From the NCBI GenBank assembly GCA_038049695.1, contig CP142455.1:25705501-25769500 (forward strand): a DNA stretch of 64,000 nt, read 5' to 3'. This DNA is from Cinnamomum chago. Taxonomy: Eukaryota > Streptophyta > Magnoliopsida > Laurales > Lauraceae. The notes beneath the pieces were generated by a model. It was not told where the DNA came from and did no database searches. It saw only the letters and a list, made by a program, of their open reading frames with translations. How positions within the stretch are numbered: position 1 is the first letter of the stretch; every line of letters starts with the position of its first letter. A program made the position numbers and the translations under genes. Below, piece by piece: positions 20,259 to 36,517 of this stretch.

Positions 20259-23068
20259 TGTTACACTCCAATCCAAACTAATCATGATTAAGGTTAATTA
20301 ATTGATATTAATGCTTGTTAAGCATGAGTAATTGGGTTAATGAAGATTAATGACCAAAGAGAGACAAATTAGTCTCAAATGACGCATTAAGCATAATGAA
20401 ATGAAATTGAGTTGGTTAAAATGAGTTTAGACTCAAACAAGGTAAGCTAAGGACTTTTTCGTAAATATGAGTTTTTGCGTATTTTGTCGGATACGAAAAT
20501 TCTTGATACCAACGTGTGTATCTCGAATAGTACGTTAACTTTCATAATAGACGCGATTCCATTTGACCTCAAATGGACCAAGTGATGCTTCATTTGACTC
20601 AAAATGTAATTTGACTTGTTAAGATGGGGTTTTTGTGTGAAGAAGCCTTATATTAGAATGAGATGAGGGAGTAAGCACATCTTCACCTCAAACAAACCCT
20701 AGGCTCATCTTCTCCCTTTATCTTCCATTTTCTTCATCAAGAGTGAGATTATGAAAGATTCAAGTGGTTTTGAGGATTGTAGTCTCATCTTCATCTTCTT
20801 CCTCAAGCCATTTCCCCATTGTTGAAGTGTAGAGCTTGAGAAAGATCTCAAAGTTTCTCTCATTGAGCTACAAGTAAGTACTTGGAACTTTTAATGAGTT
20901 TTCAAGTTATAATGAGTGATTAGGCATGGTTATTAGCATAAATAGCTTATGAGATGTATCTTTATGTTTTTATGGGTTAGGGTTTGAGTTTTTGGGAAAG
21001 ACTTGTGTCAAGCCAAGCTAAGGAAAGAGGACTTTTGCTACTAAACTTTAAAAGAGGCAAGTATAAGCACTTACGTGTGATAAATGTTATTCATGGTAGA
21101 AGTTCATGGAACTTCCATGGTTTTGTGTATTTTCCATTGAATTTGAGTTTATTTATGGATTGTATGAGATTATTAATGAATGATTAGAAGTGTTGCTTGT
21201 GAATGGATGATGTATGAGGAGGGAACAGGAGGTTCCAATGCTATTGTAGAATGTGAATGAGTAATGGAGAAAGGAGGGTAAAAGAAAAGAGAAAGAATCA
21301 GATTTTCGGAGTTGAAACTCTGGACAGTTCGCTCGAGCGAACAGGGAGTTCGCTCGAGTGACCAAGGTTCTGTGACAGAGTGAACGTTCAGAAATTCGGA
21401 ATTCTGGACAGTTCGCTCCAGCGAACTTCAACGTTCTGTGAAGTGTTCGCTCAAGCGAACTTGGACTCACTCGAGCGAACCTGATACAGGTCCAAACATT
21501 AATTGTAAGTGAAATTTTGGCCAATCGATCGGACCTAATGGTCCGAGGCGGATTTTGGATTTTTACATAAACTTGGAGTACTTCTCGTAAGTATAAGTAC
21601 TCCTTAAATTAGTTTTAAGACTAAACTTCCATTGGTGATAATTACGGGGACTATGTAATGCACACATTAAATATAAATGTGATGTCCATCGAGAATAACA
21701 CGTGCATTTGGAAACCAACGGTTACACCCAAATGGTTTTTAAATTTGAGACATAATTAAGTAGAATCATAAGTGATTAGTAAGTACTCTCATTGTATCGT
21801 ATTCTACATTGTTGGGTTCCAATCTAGTGAGATTGGTATTACCATTATTCCCTTCTCTTATTATGAAGAGAGTTATTGAATTAAATTGAATCCAGAAATG
21901 GATTGCTTATTGGAAAACATTAGTTCTTGTGTCTGGCACTACTTAGCTATGGTATTAGAACTTTAAATGAGTCCAATGAATTAATAAATGAAACAAATGA
22001 CTATTCCTACTGCAGTAGATGGATTTGGGGTGTTCCGGAGGTCCGTGGTGATGCTAGTTGTCCCTGGCCCGGACACTAGTAAGTCTCACTTATTCCGATC
22101 ATATCTATGGGTATTGATTAATGCTTTCCATTTGAAAGATGAATCCTTCCTTTGAGGGAAGATGGTAAATTAAATGAATGAAAGCTATGGTAGTGACCAC
22201 CTTGTACATGTCTGTTGATTAACTCTTAAGTTCACCCATTGTCATTGTAGGAATTATCTAGATTTGTCAAGAATAATAATTGTTATTAAATGGATTTAAT
22301 GAATTCAGTATATGTATTAACATGTGCTATTATGAGATCTGTTTATACATTGTTGAACCGTCGTGTTCACTAGTGTTATTGATGGCATTACATGCCCGAT
22401 TACCCTTGCCGGTGCACAGTGCCCCAGCGGCAGCGGATGAGACCGCCCTGGTTCCTCGAGGAGGTTTAAAGGAATGGAATGGTCGGGATACCATTTGATA
22501 TGTGTATCTAAGTGCGAAAAGGAACTATAACATTTTGGAAAGTTATTTTTGTATGATCATTTTGAGATGTAATTAATTATCATTGCATGGTGTTTGGGAT
22601 ATGCACCGATTGACAAGCAAATATTGGAAATGATACATGTATAAGGACTTATTCTTTTGTATACATGTAAACCGTGAATTGATATTGTCAAATATAAATG
22701 TTTCCCCAAAAATTGTGTATGCGACAGGTTTATTGAGAATGTTATCCCTTATGGATTCCGTTTTAACTTCGGTTAATTCGGAGCTTACGGGAGTAAGTGT
22801 GGGCCCACGGCTCGGGGTTATCGTAATTCGGGCCCGAGTCGTGACATACTTATTGTATGGTATCAAAGACTAGGTTAGGAACAAAAGAGAACTTAAAAGA
22901 CTTAGAAAACTGTAAGCACGTTGTGAGGAACGTTGAGTTGCGTACAAATCCACTCTTGGATTTGTGTTATTGCTTTTGCTATATGTAATGTGTATGGGAC
23001 TGAAGGGTATAGATGTGTATCTCACCTTCCTTATTGTTTTCAGATGGCATCTGGATCGGGGAGTGATT
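20259..23068 (+). mobile_element. Ty3/gypsy-type long LTR plus primer site and leader, truncated
   Basis: The LTR begins 'tgttacactcc' at 20259 and ends 'gtcgtgaca' at 22846 (about 2,588 bp, TG...CA with imperfect inverted ends). A primer-site-like 'tggtatcaaagactagg' lies at about 22858. A leader follows to an ATG near 23044 that may be a gag start, where the element is cut by a different LTR-like sequence. The long LTR and this primer-site form fit plant gypsy elements such as the Tekay group, which is an inference. It adjoins the reverse transcriptase remnant of the minus-strand gypsy, so it inserted into or replaced the rest of it. No second LTR is in the window. Confidence 0.65.
21327..21480. 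repeat. Cluster of self-complementary motifs inside the long LTR
   Basis: Five copies or near copies of the palindrome 'gttcgctcgagcgaac' occur at about 21327-21342, 21348-21363, 21411-21426, 21445-21460 and 21464-21480. Three (21327, 21411, 21445) keep both half-sites 'gttcgct' and 'agcgaac'. One keeps only the first half and one only the second. Function unknown. Confidence 0.8.
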
Positions 23069-23937
23069 GTTGGAAGTAGGTGGGCCTTTCAGATAGGTTT
23101 TAAAATTTTTTGACCCACTTGATCCAGGGATCAACTATCTAGAAGGCAACAAAACCCAATCCAGGATGCAATCCCTCAAACTCATGAATCATGTACAACA
23201 GTATAACCTATCTAGAAGATAGAAACAACACCTACACATGCAACCACGAAATCTACAACATACAAGGAAGTAGATTATATCTTTGGAGCTTAGTAGTGCT
23301 TTAATGGAGAAGTTGTGTCTTTCTTTGATAATGAAACTCTTTCACTAATCAAATCAGAATCTCCAAGACCTTTTGATCTTCCACGCTATGACCCGTATTA
23401 GATCTCTTTTCTCAAGAAGATTGGTGGAAACTTCAAGAGATAACTCAACTAGAAACTCCAAGGAACTAGGGGAGGAAGGGAGGAGAGAAAATTGTGCAAC
23501 ACTTGCACTATGAGGAGGGCTGGGTGTGGAACACAATGATGGACGTCCAAGAGGAGATATATCCCCTATATATAGTCCTTCAAGCCACCTCTTTACCTAT
23601 TTGAAATAGAAGTTTAACTCCCATTACAAAATAGTAACTTTCTCTCTTACTAGTTGCTATAGAAGTCTCACTTCCACAACAATTAGTAACTTTCTCCTTT
23701 CTAATTAAAATAGAAGTCCTACTCCCATTAATAATTTAGTAACTTTCTCCTTTCTAATTAAAATAGAAGTCCTACTTCCATTAATAATTAGTAACTTACT
23801 ATTATCACTATTAGAAGTCTCACTTCAAATAGAAATAGTAACATTCTAATTCTTTCCTATTAGAGTTCAAGTAGAAATAATATCTTTCTAATAACTTGGG
23901 CTAGCGTGGGGACCACTAGGGAATCCATAGAAATCTA
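23069..23937 (+). mobile_element. LTR-like fragment with 52-54-bp internal tandem repeats
   Basis: It starts 'tgttggaagtagg', typical of a plant LTR, and has a TATA-like 'cctatatatag' near 23565. From about 23625 to 23860 there are repeated segments with 'tagtaactttctcc' (23684, 23737 and, diverged, 23789; period about 52-54 bp) alternating with 'agaagtcctactcc'-like text. No primer site, partner LTR or target duplication was found, so it may be a truncated or solo LTR. The right boundary is approximate. Confidence 0.45.
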
Positions 23938-25452
23938 GCTCCAAATGAAACCCAAAAGGAATACGTCAGGCAAACGGGGTTGCATAATTTGGCGGAAATG
24001 GAACATATTCGGATAGATCATGCCCTTATTACGGCCTTGGTAGAGAGATGGCGTCCTGAAACTAACACCTTCCACTTCCCATCAGGTGAGGTGACTGTCA
24101 CTCTCAAAGATGTTACATATATCTATGGGCTACCTATCGATGGCCCAATTATTACCGGGAGAACTTTCCCATTTTCTTTGGTTAGTGAGGTATGTCTTGA
24201 ACTACTTGGGAAGGCCCCCATTCAGGGTGTTGATGTAAACGAGATTAATATTAAATTCAGCTGGTTGGAAACTAATTTCGCAGCAAATTCAACAAAGAAT
24301 AAGAAGAAGAGTAAGAAGAAGAAGAAACTTTCTAAAGCTGAAGAAATCTATAACACTAGGGCATACCTTTTCTTCTTAGTTTCCAGTCAAATTATGTCTA
24401 ACACATCGGGTGGAAGGGGGCCTGCATATCTTCTCGAGTTGTTTAGGGAATTTAAGCCATATGCATGGGCTCCCGCTTGTCTTGCAAATCTTTATTAGAT
24501 ATTAGCAAAGGCGGTGAAATGTGTCAAGGATAAGGCGGAAGATGGACAATCGGAGGGAGATGATGTAAAATCGTCAAACATTGAAGAGAAAAGGAAGTTC
24601 AGAACCTTGAGTGGACCCCTGCAACTTCTCCAAGTTATTCTGATTATTTGAACATAATTAGACTTTGAATATAACTCTTTAAATAGTTGTTAAGTAGTGA
24701 TTACTTTTTTTCACAGATATGGGCGTACACAAGAATGCAAATTGGATGTGGTCCACCACCAAATGATACCTGGAAAAGCGACATTCAGTTTCCATTGATG
24801 AAGACTTGGACAGCTAGGTTGAATTCATTCAAAACTGTAACCACATTGACAAAGACCCGGCAACAGCTGAACAAATTAACAAAGGACGGTGTAAGTTCAT
24901 CAAGATCGGTTTGTATGCAGTTTGATTAATGCAATTATTATTACGTGTTACTAATATATTTTTACTTTTTCTATGTAGTTCAAATGGCAACCATACAGCA
25001 AGCTCGGAAAGAAATCTCGTCACAATGTTTCTAAAGCCGACCGTGAACTATTCTCATCTTCAACAGTCCTAGCCTTTTATTGGGTCGTGGAGCGACATAA
25101 TACTGGTCGTGTAATGAAACAGTTTGGTCTTCATCAAGAAGTTCCTCCACCGTTCAGTATGCCATTTCCAAGAGTGGAGCGAGTAGAAAAGATAGTGTAT
25201 GACTACAGTGCATCTAGAAGAGTACCTAATTATACACTTTGGGACAATAGATGCAAATGCGTTCTAAAAGAAAAGAAATCATCCTCCCCGGCGCATGATG
25301 ACGTTTACATGCATTGGTATCGGGCGAACACGATTATGGTTATCGGTCGGGGCCATGATCATGAGGAGATTGATACAACAAAGACCAAACGTAATGAACA
25401 TGAGGGTTACTGTGAACGGAAGCACGTAAGTGATGCGCACGTCTTTCTTTAA
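23938..25452 (+). pseudogene. Plant mobile domain gene (phosphatase 7 long form-like), broken
   Basis: The conserved plant mobile domain text is clear: 'LVERWRPETNTFHFPSGEV' and 'YIYGLPIDG' near 24030-24150. It continues across probable introns in a second exon (about 24719-24900, after 'tttcacag' and before 'gtaagttc') and a third (about 24979-25452, after 'tatgtag', with 'AFYWVVERHNTGRV'). The first exon has an in-frame TAG at 24496-24498 inside 'CLANLY*ILAKAVKC', where relatives read through, so the gene is probably dead. A lysine-rich stretch lies near 24295-24330. Plant mobile domain proteins are widespread in host genes (MAIN family, silencing and meristem functions) and inside transposons. 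Which applies here is unknown. The 3' half from 24650 is one arm of an inverted repeat. Confidence 0.7.
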
Positions 25453-26327
25453 GGATTTTATTTTTCCAAGCACGTAAGTGATGCGCACGTCTTTCTTGGC
25501 TCATGTGCTTGGAAAAATAAAATCCTTAAAGAAAGACGTCCGCATCACTTACGTGCTTCCGTTCACAGTAACCCTCATGTTCATTACGTTTGGTCTTTGT
25601 TGTATCAATCTCCTCATGATCATGGCCCCGACCGATAACCATAATCGTGTTCGCCCGATACCAATGCATGTAAACGTCATCATGCGCCGGGGAGGATGAT
25701 TTCTTTTCTTTTAGAACGCATTTGCATCTATTGTCCCAAAGTGTATAATTAGGTACTCTTCTAGATGCACTGTAGTCATACACTATCTTTTCTACTCCTC
25801 CACTCTTGGAAATGACATACTGAACGGTGGAGGAACTTCTTGATGAAGACCAAACTGTTTCATTACACGACCAGTATTATGTCGCTCCACAACCCAATAA
25901 AAGGCTAGGACTGTTGAAGATGAGAATAGTTCACGGTCGGCTTTAGAAACATTGTGACGAGATTTCTTTCCGAGCTTGTTGTACGGTTGCCATTTGAACT
26001 ACATAGAAAAAGTAAAAATATATTTGTAACACGTAATAATAATTGCATTAATCAAACTGCATACAAACCGATCTTGATGAACTTACACCGTCCTTTGTTA
26101 ATTTGTTCAGTTGTTGCCGGGTCTTTGTCAATGTGGTTACAGTTTTGAATGAATTCAACCTAGTTGTCCAAGTCTTCATCAATGGAAACTGAATGTCGCT
26201 TTTCCAGGTATCATTTGGTGGTGGACAACATCCAATTTGCATTCTTGTGTACGCCCATATCTGCGAAAAAAAGTAATCACTACTTAACAGCTATTTAAAG
26301 AGTTATATTCAAAGTCTAATTATGTTC
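24650..26327. repeat. Near-perfect 824-bp inverted repeat (palindrome) with a 31-bp spacer
   Basis: The left arm 24650-25473 is matched by the reverse complement of 25505-26327; the spacer is 25474-25504. By eye only about ten differences were found, including one 1-bp deletion in the right arm, so about 99% identity. The arms carry plant-mobile-domain exons with their introns, so this is a genomic duplication and not an mRNA copy. The spacer holds an extra direct copy of the arm tip. The outer edge of the right arm touches the NIP7 copy. Confidence 0.93.
25505..26270 (-). pseudogene. Inverted duplicate of the plant mobile domain exons
   Basis: Minus-strand copies of exon 3 (about 25526-25990) and exon 2 (about 26070-26265), including the intron between them. 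The protein text matches the plus-strand copy with changes such as Gly to Cys and Ala to Thr in the exon-2 segment. A 1-bp deletion around 25800 (relative to the left arm) shifts the frame. The first plant mobile domain exon is absent from this side, so the copy cannot encode the domain. Confidence 0.8.
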
Positions 26328-26852
26328 GAAAAGCTCTTCAAATTCGTCGGAAACAACCTCAAGCACCTGGTGGACCGCCCCTCCCACGAGGGCCCCGACC
26401 CCACCCCCGGCCGCTACTGCTTCCGCCTCCACAAGAATCGTGTCTTCTACGTCAGCGACGCCCTCGTCCGCCGCGCCACCAACATCTCCCGCGACCGCTT
26501 CCTCTCCCTCGGCACCGCCGTAGGCAAGTTCACCCATGGCGGCAAGTTCCACCTCACTGTCCACGCCCTCGACCTCCTCGCCGCCCACGCCCGCCACAAG
26601 GTCTGGCTCAAACCCACCTTCGAGACGTCCTTCCTCTACGGCAACCACGTCCTCAAGAGCGGCCTCGCCTGCATCACCGACAACGTCTCCGCCGGAGATG
26701 GCGTCGTCGTCTTCTCAATGTTCGATCTCCCACTCGGCTTCGGCATCGCCGCCAAGTCGATGCAGGACTGCCGCAAGCTTGATCCGAATGCCATTGTTGT
26801 TCTCAATCAGGTTGATGTTGGGTTATATGTCAGGAAGGAAGATGATCTCTGA
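26322..26852 (+). CDS. NIP7: 60S ribosome biogenesis factor NIP7, 5'-truncated intronless copy
   Basis: The 176-residue frame matches plant NIP7, a nucleolar RNA-binding protein needed for 27S pre-rRNA processing in 60S subunit assembly. The pre-PUA region is followed by a PUA domain in the C-terminal half. Recognisable blocks are '[15 protein letters not shown]', '[12 protein letters not shown]', '[10 protein letters not shown]' and '[15 protein letters not shown]'. Normal family members start about 11 residues earlier with text like 'MRPLDE'. Here homology begins exactly at the edge of the inverted repeat, and the ATG at 26322-26324 comes from repeat sequence. The frame is intact and GC-rich against an AT-rich flank. 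A run of 21 A lies 248 bp downstream. A retrocopy with an uninterrupted frame is the best reading; expression is unknown, and a promoter would have to come from the inverted repeat. Confidence 0.85.
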   Translation: MFEKLFKFVGNNLKHLVDRPSHEGPDPTPGRYCFRLHKNRVFYVSDALVRRATNISRDRFLSLGTAVGKFTHGGKFHLTVHALDLLAAHARHKVWLKPTFETSFLYGNHVLKSGLACITDNVSAGDGVVVFSMFDLPLGFGIAAKSMQDCRKLDPNAIVVLNQVDVGLYVRKEDDL

Positions 26853-27100
26853 TAAAAATGAGGGGTTTTTTTTTCCCTTCTTTTCCCTTCTTTTGATATA
26901 AAGTTGCTATTTTTGGATGTTTTTAATGTTTTGTTGCTGTAGAATTGATGCTTTATTAATGGTTTTTGAATGTATCTGTTTTGATGTTGGTTGTTGTGGA
27001 AAGATCACACAAAAAATGGGTGTTTGGTGCAATCATTTGTATGTGATTTTCTTCCTTTCAAGTCTCAAATGGTCATGATCAATGACAGAAGTAATATTGT

Positions 27101-27121
27101 AAAAAAAAAAAAAAAAAAAAA
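27101..27121 (+). other. Poly-A tract, probable retrocopy tail
   Basis: 21 consecutive A follow 'gtaatattgt', about 250 bp after the NIP7 stop codon. The position suits a 3' UTR plus poly-A tail. No convincing target-site duplication was found, partly because the 5' end is the inverted repeat. Confidence 0.55.
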
Positions 27122-29468
27122 TCACATCGGTGGCTATATCATCATCCATTTTATATTTTCTAGATCCCAAATTTTTATCACAATTGAGAAAAACTTATTG
27201 AGCTAGTCCTAGACAGGTATATATTAAAATAAATGTCTAAATTTGCATTAAAGACTCAGATATTTGACAAGGCTGATGATATCGCCAACTGGGTGACAAT
27301 ATCGCCTATCAGGAAATTTTGGCCAAAAAAGAATGTATGCCACCCTAATTTGTCTTTTTTTTTTCTTGACTAATCCATGTAATTGGGGTTTAAGAGTACT
27401 CTTCTCCTAGAAAACCATTATTTAATGGTTAAAAAAAGTCCATTCACTAATTATTTAAGTCAGAACTCAGATCTTGAGGTAACCACGAATTGTGTAAATT
27501 GATACATTGACAGTCCCTAAATAGGAGATTTCAAAAAAGTATCAGATACCAGAAATCTTAGCAATATATTTGACCCTCCGGCCAAAGTGTATTCAGTGCA
27601 TTCCATAGTCTTGAGCTTATTTGCACACGAACTATGGTTTGTGATCCACTGTTAACCTTCTGTGCCCCATCATGCCAAAAAAAAAAAGTAAAAAATTGAA
27701 GATGATGTGATTTACCTTTCTGATAGGTGGCCTTGTTTGAGTTGAAAGTGGACTTGGATCTCTTTCCTGGACTTTGGTTTAGGAACTTATAAATGCTCCA
27801 TCAAAGGCATGGTTGTATAACATGGTTTTGGACCCTGTATGGAGCAGGGCTAAATCCATAAGGTGCAAGTTATTTACGTAATCCTCAATCCTTGAGTTCA
27901 TTGAATTATCCGAGTACCCAATGGAAGGCTCCTGTTGCTAGTAATTCATAAAGTTGTGATGGCATGTTTGCTTCGCACAGTCACACACGTTCGCCTGATG
28001 AATCTGTGCATGAAGTGTCATCTTCTGGTAGGGGTAGTTGATCTATCAAATAAAAGAGAAGTTTGAATTATACATCTATCAAGAATCAATCTGATATAAC
28101 ATTAACTATCTAAGATGATGCAGTGGACAGTTGACAGAAAAATATGGTTGAAGGGCTCTCAATATTCCCTTCTTTCTTGAAGTAAACTCGATGTCTGGTT
28201 TGGGAAACATTTCATTGCCTACTACCAGTCCTAACAGATTCTCCTTTCTGCGGGCATGAGAACCTCAAATGCTGATGTGTGACTCAGGGCGCAGGTCTCT
28301 TGTCCTTTAATTTTGCAATACCCTGATAATTTGTATTTATGTAAAGTCAACTCGGCCACAGAACATGCCTCAATGTAATCTCAAGTCATGAGGTGTGTAT
28401 CATTTTCCAATGTTTAGATAGGAAAATGCAATTGATCTTGAGGGTGAAGAGTAATGTAGACCTCCATTATTTAGTTTATTTTTTTTTTCCTTGCTGTTGC
28501 TGGTAAATAGTTTCTCATCCTCTCATCTACTAAAATAAATTCAGCCAAATATTGGAAAATTTTGATGGTCTGCACTGTTGGTTAGTCTTTCATATGATCT
28601 TCAAACATACTTTCCCTTTCAAGATCTTTACTTGCCTATGTAAATGATATGAAAATGTTAAAACAGATTTGGCGTGGACAATAGGTCCTCACACCACTGT
28701 CAAATTGCAACTGCAGAATGCATCAACAAAAATTCTTGGATCTTTGTTGTGCTTCTTAGTAACTATTCTGAGAGTAGCAATCATAGTGTTATAGTCTTAC
28801 TTGTCAGGAAAGTAACTTAAAGAGTAACAATAATAAGGCTTGTTTGGATGTGGAAAAACTTGGGGTGGGGGTAGAAATTTCTCCAATTTGGATTTCAAGA
28901 CAAGAAAAGTAATTCTCCATTTACATTGTATTTTCGAAAGGAAATTATCTAAAATTGTATTGCCTTTCCTGTGTCTGTGGGGAAGCAGGAGGGGGAAGTT
29001 TTAGATCAAGTTTCATGCATTTTTTTTTTTATATATAATAAGGGAAGGCTGGTGATATTGTCAACAACGGTATGATAAAAAAAATAGATAAGTTTGAACC
29101 ATTAAACTGTTGCTTAATTCTTTCATAAATCCGTGTAATTAGAGTTTAAGCTTCATTTTTTTTTGTGAAAATCCCTTGTTTTGTCCTTTTTCTTTATTAT
29201 CATCTAATGGTTTTTATGCACGAGGAGAAAATTACTAGAACCTCCTCTAGATGAAATGGGGAGAAAACTATAGGAGAGTATCATCCCCAAGTAGAGAACC
29301 ATGCCTCTCTGACAGTAATTTCACCAAATTTGAAGGGGGAAAGCCATGAAGAGAAAATTAATTTCAAACCTTTATAAATATAAAAAATTATCAAAAGGTT
29401 AAACTATCACCTTCTAAAAATATCAAAACATTAGTTTCACTGGAGAACCATTTATGCTAAGTAGAGGT
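27122..29468. other. AT-rich intergenic DNA, no gene seen
   Basis: No coding region supported. Two diverged related patches start at about 27264 ('aaggctgatgatatcg') and 29044 ('aaggctggtgatattg'). Each is followed about 100 bp later by 'tgtaattggggtttaag' or 'tgtaattagagtttaag', so they are probably copies of one old repeat. Confidence 0.4.
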
Positions 29469-29814
29469 AAGGGGTGTACATGGTACAGGCCCATATCTGA
29501 CACAGGCCTGACATGGACCGAGTGTTTACATCGAACCCAACTCACCCCATACATCTCAGCTCCAAGCCCACCCATTTACTCCATTGGGCCCAAGCCTGAG
29601 CAAAGCCCAATTAATCCGTAAAGTAAGGAGTAAGATCTTAAATTCAAATACAACCATAAAAATAACAGTGTGTGTTTGTATTTGCCAGGCTTCATGCTTT
29701 CTATAACTTAATGTAAGCAAGGCCCATTTATTAGATCTAGACCTGACCTGAGTACTAAACCCTAATGCCTGAACCGGACCCAAAGCAGGTTGGGTTGACT
29801 GATGAACACCCCTA
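29469..29814. mobile_element. hAT-type MITE candidate
   Basis: The left end is 'aaggggtgtacatgg' and the right end 'gatgaacacccct', matching the 'aggggtgttcat' terminal motif of the better-defined element at 34651-35134. The interior is rich in 'ggccc' and 'ggacc' words, typical of this MITE type. No exact 8-bp target duplication was found, so the ends may have decayed. Confidence 0.55.
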
Positions 29815-31741
29815 ATTCTACCTTTTGCAATTAGTAGTTATGAGGAGAGTCAATTGTTTTTCTCTTAAATGAATCTGAACAGGAAAAAGAAGCTTCCCTA
29901 GAGAAAAAATTTTCCCCCTTTGTAAATTCAAATAAGATCTTTAAGAGAATAACCAATCAAAGCACTCCATTTTTCTTTTTCCTATGTTGGGCTACTGGAG
30001 ATTTGATCAGAAATCTCTAATTGCAGTTACAAAAATGTTTCTGCTTTAACTATTCTGTATATCTTCAACTTAAAATCATGGCCATCCGAGGCATGTTTAT
30101 TTTGTTCTAGTGATCATATTCTAAGATTCCAATATATTGTTATTTGAAAAAAAAAAGTCATATGATTGGTCATGTTGCATTCTAGAGAACTTTGAAGGTT
30201 ATGCTTTTAATGAAATTCTCAGGTAAAGGTGACATTCACCTTATAGGTATGTTAGCAATTGGCAATTCATTTTTCTAAGCTTTCACTACAACATCAGAAT
30301 CGCAAAACAGGCATTGGCTTGTGATTAAAACACACATCAACTGAAAATGGGTTTTTGTTTTTTTAAGTTGAAAAAAGTTTCCTACCTTTTCCTGCAAAGT
30401 TGAAAGTCCATCCGTAAACCACAACTTTTTGTTGTGATACTATAGATTAGGTGATATGGGCTCTTGTACTTTCTTTTAGAGCAGAAGAATTTGTGAGTTT
30501 TAGAGATTAGGTGATATGGACCCTTAATAGTAGGTCTTTTTATCTATGTTTTGAGCCTTATACTGCATGCCCTTATATTTCCCCAACATTCTTCATGCAT
30601 AAATGCTTTATATAATCTCATTACTATTTATTGCACCAAGTCTTCCCATTCTATCTCACCCAGATAGTTGGTAAGTGGCAACATCGTACCTCATGCAGGT
30701 GCACAGGGTTCAGTTCCTGAGTATGCTGCCCTTTTTCCATATGTACAGGCTCCTTGCTCATGTTTGTAGGCTTTCTTCCCGTGTATATGGGCTTCTGCCC
30801 CGTTGTGTAGGGTACACCAAAAAAGGTCTCTCCATTCTATGAACAGCTTAATGAAACGGCAATTTACATATGATCACTCTACTTTTCCGAACTTTACTTC
30901 TGGTACTCTAATAATCAACCAAGATCCCCTACAGTTTCAGCACTCCAACCCTATGGCCATTATATAAATGGGCCAAATACGTCCACAAAGGCTTGAGATC
31001 TAGCAAACTAGGACGGGTTATTTTTACATGATTCAAGGTGAAAAATGAACAATTGCCATCCTTTCTTTTAATCCACTAGATGTAAAAGTGCTTTTAAATT
31101 TGATAGGGCCAGCAAGAACCGGACTCTGCCATAAATCCTATTTTTAAAATAATATTGTTAAAGCCTGAGACATGGAAAATGTATTCAATGTAATCTGACA
31201 AAGTGCTGATCCCTTTAATTTCCATGCTTCCAATTTTCCTAAGCCATGTAAACACTGGGCTGGACTTAATGAGCCCATGTCCAAGCACAAAAGGAACTCG
31301 TTCTAAAGCCAACAACATATCTAGGCCACTAGAGAAAAAGGATTACACTACTATTTCTTTCAAATAACTAAAAGACAGAATTCATGGCTGGAGAATTTAT
31401 AATTAACCAAAGGCTGTCCTCTAGAATTCTCCTCCTGGAGAGATCTAGAAATGGGGATTTGGAAATGGCAAACGATAGAATTAAGGACGCTAGTAAAGAA
31501 ACATAGAATTAGAAAATGCCAAATCACCAGCATCACAAATTCCCCACACACAAAGAACCCAACAAAAAATAAAATAAAATAAAATGGCACAATCAGTGCA
31601 TGAAAACAGTGCCTTTATGTCTGATGAGTAGCAACAAAAATGTAATTAGTTCAATAGAAACTCTAAAATATATACATCAAACTATTAGACAGCAGTTTCC
31701 ATATTCTAACTGTCCACCCAGACCCAGACCAGATCCCATGC
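29815..31741. other. Intergenic DNA, 3' side of NRPB5
   Basis: No gene seen. 'agattaggtgatatgg' occurs at about 30446 and 30504. A pyrimidine-rich stretch near 30721-30830 has loosely repeated 'gtatatgggctt' and 'gtacaggctcc' words. The NRPB5 3' UTR presumably occupies the last few hundred bases. Confidence 0.4.

Positions 31742-36517
<4,776 letters not shown>

Noticed and set aside
24650-26327. Palindrome as a pure assembly artefact
   Set aside because: About ten scattered substitutions plus a 1-bp indel between the arms, and unrelated sequence beyond the right arm, argue for a real duplication; read evidence is still needed.
26316-26648. Minus-strand 110-residue frame opposite NIP7
   Set aside because: A shadow of the GC-rich NIP7 coding strand with low-complexity Glu/Gly/Ala composition.
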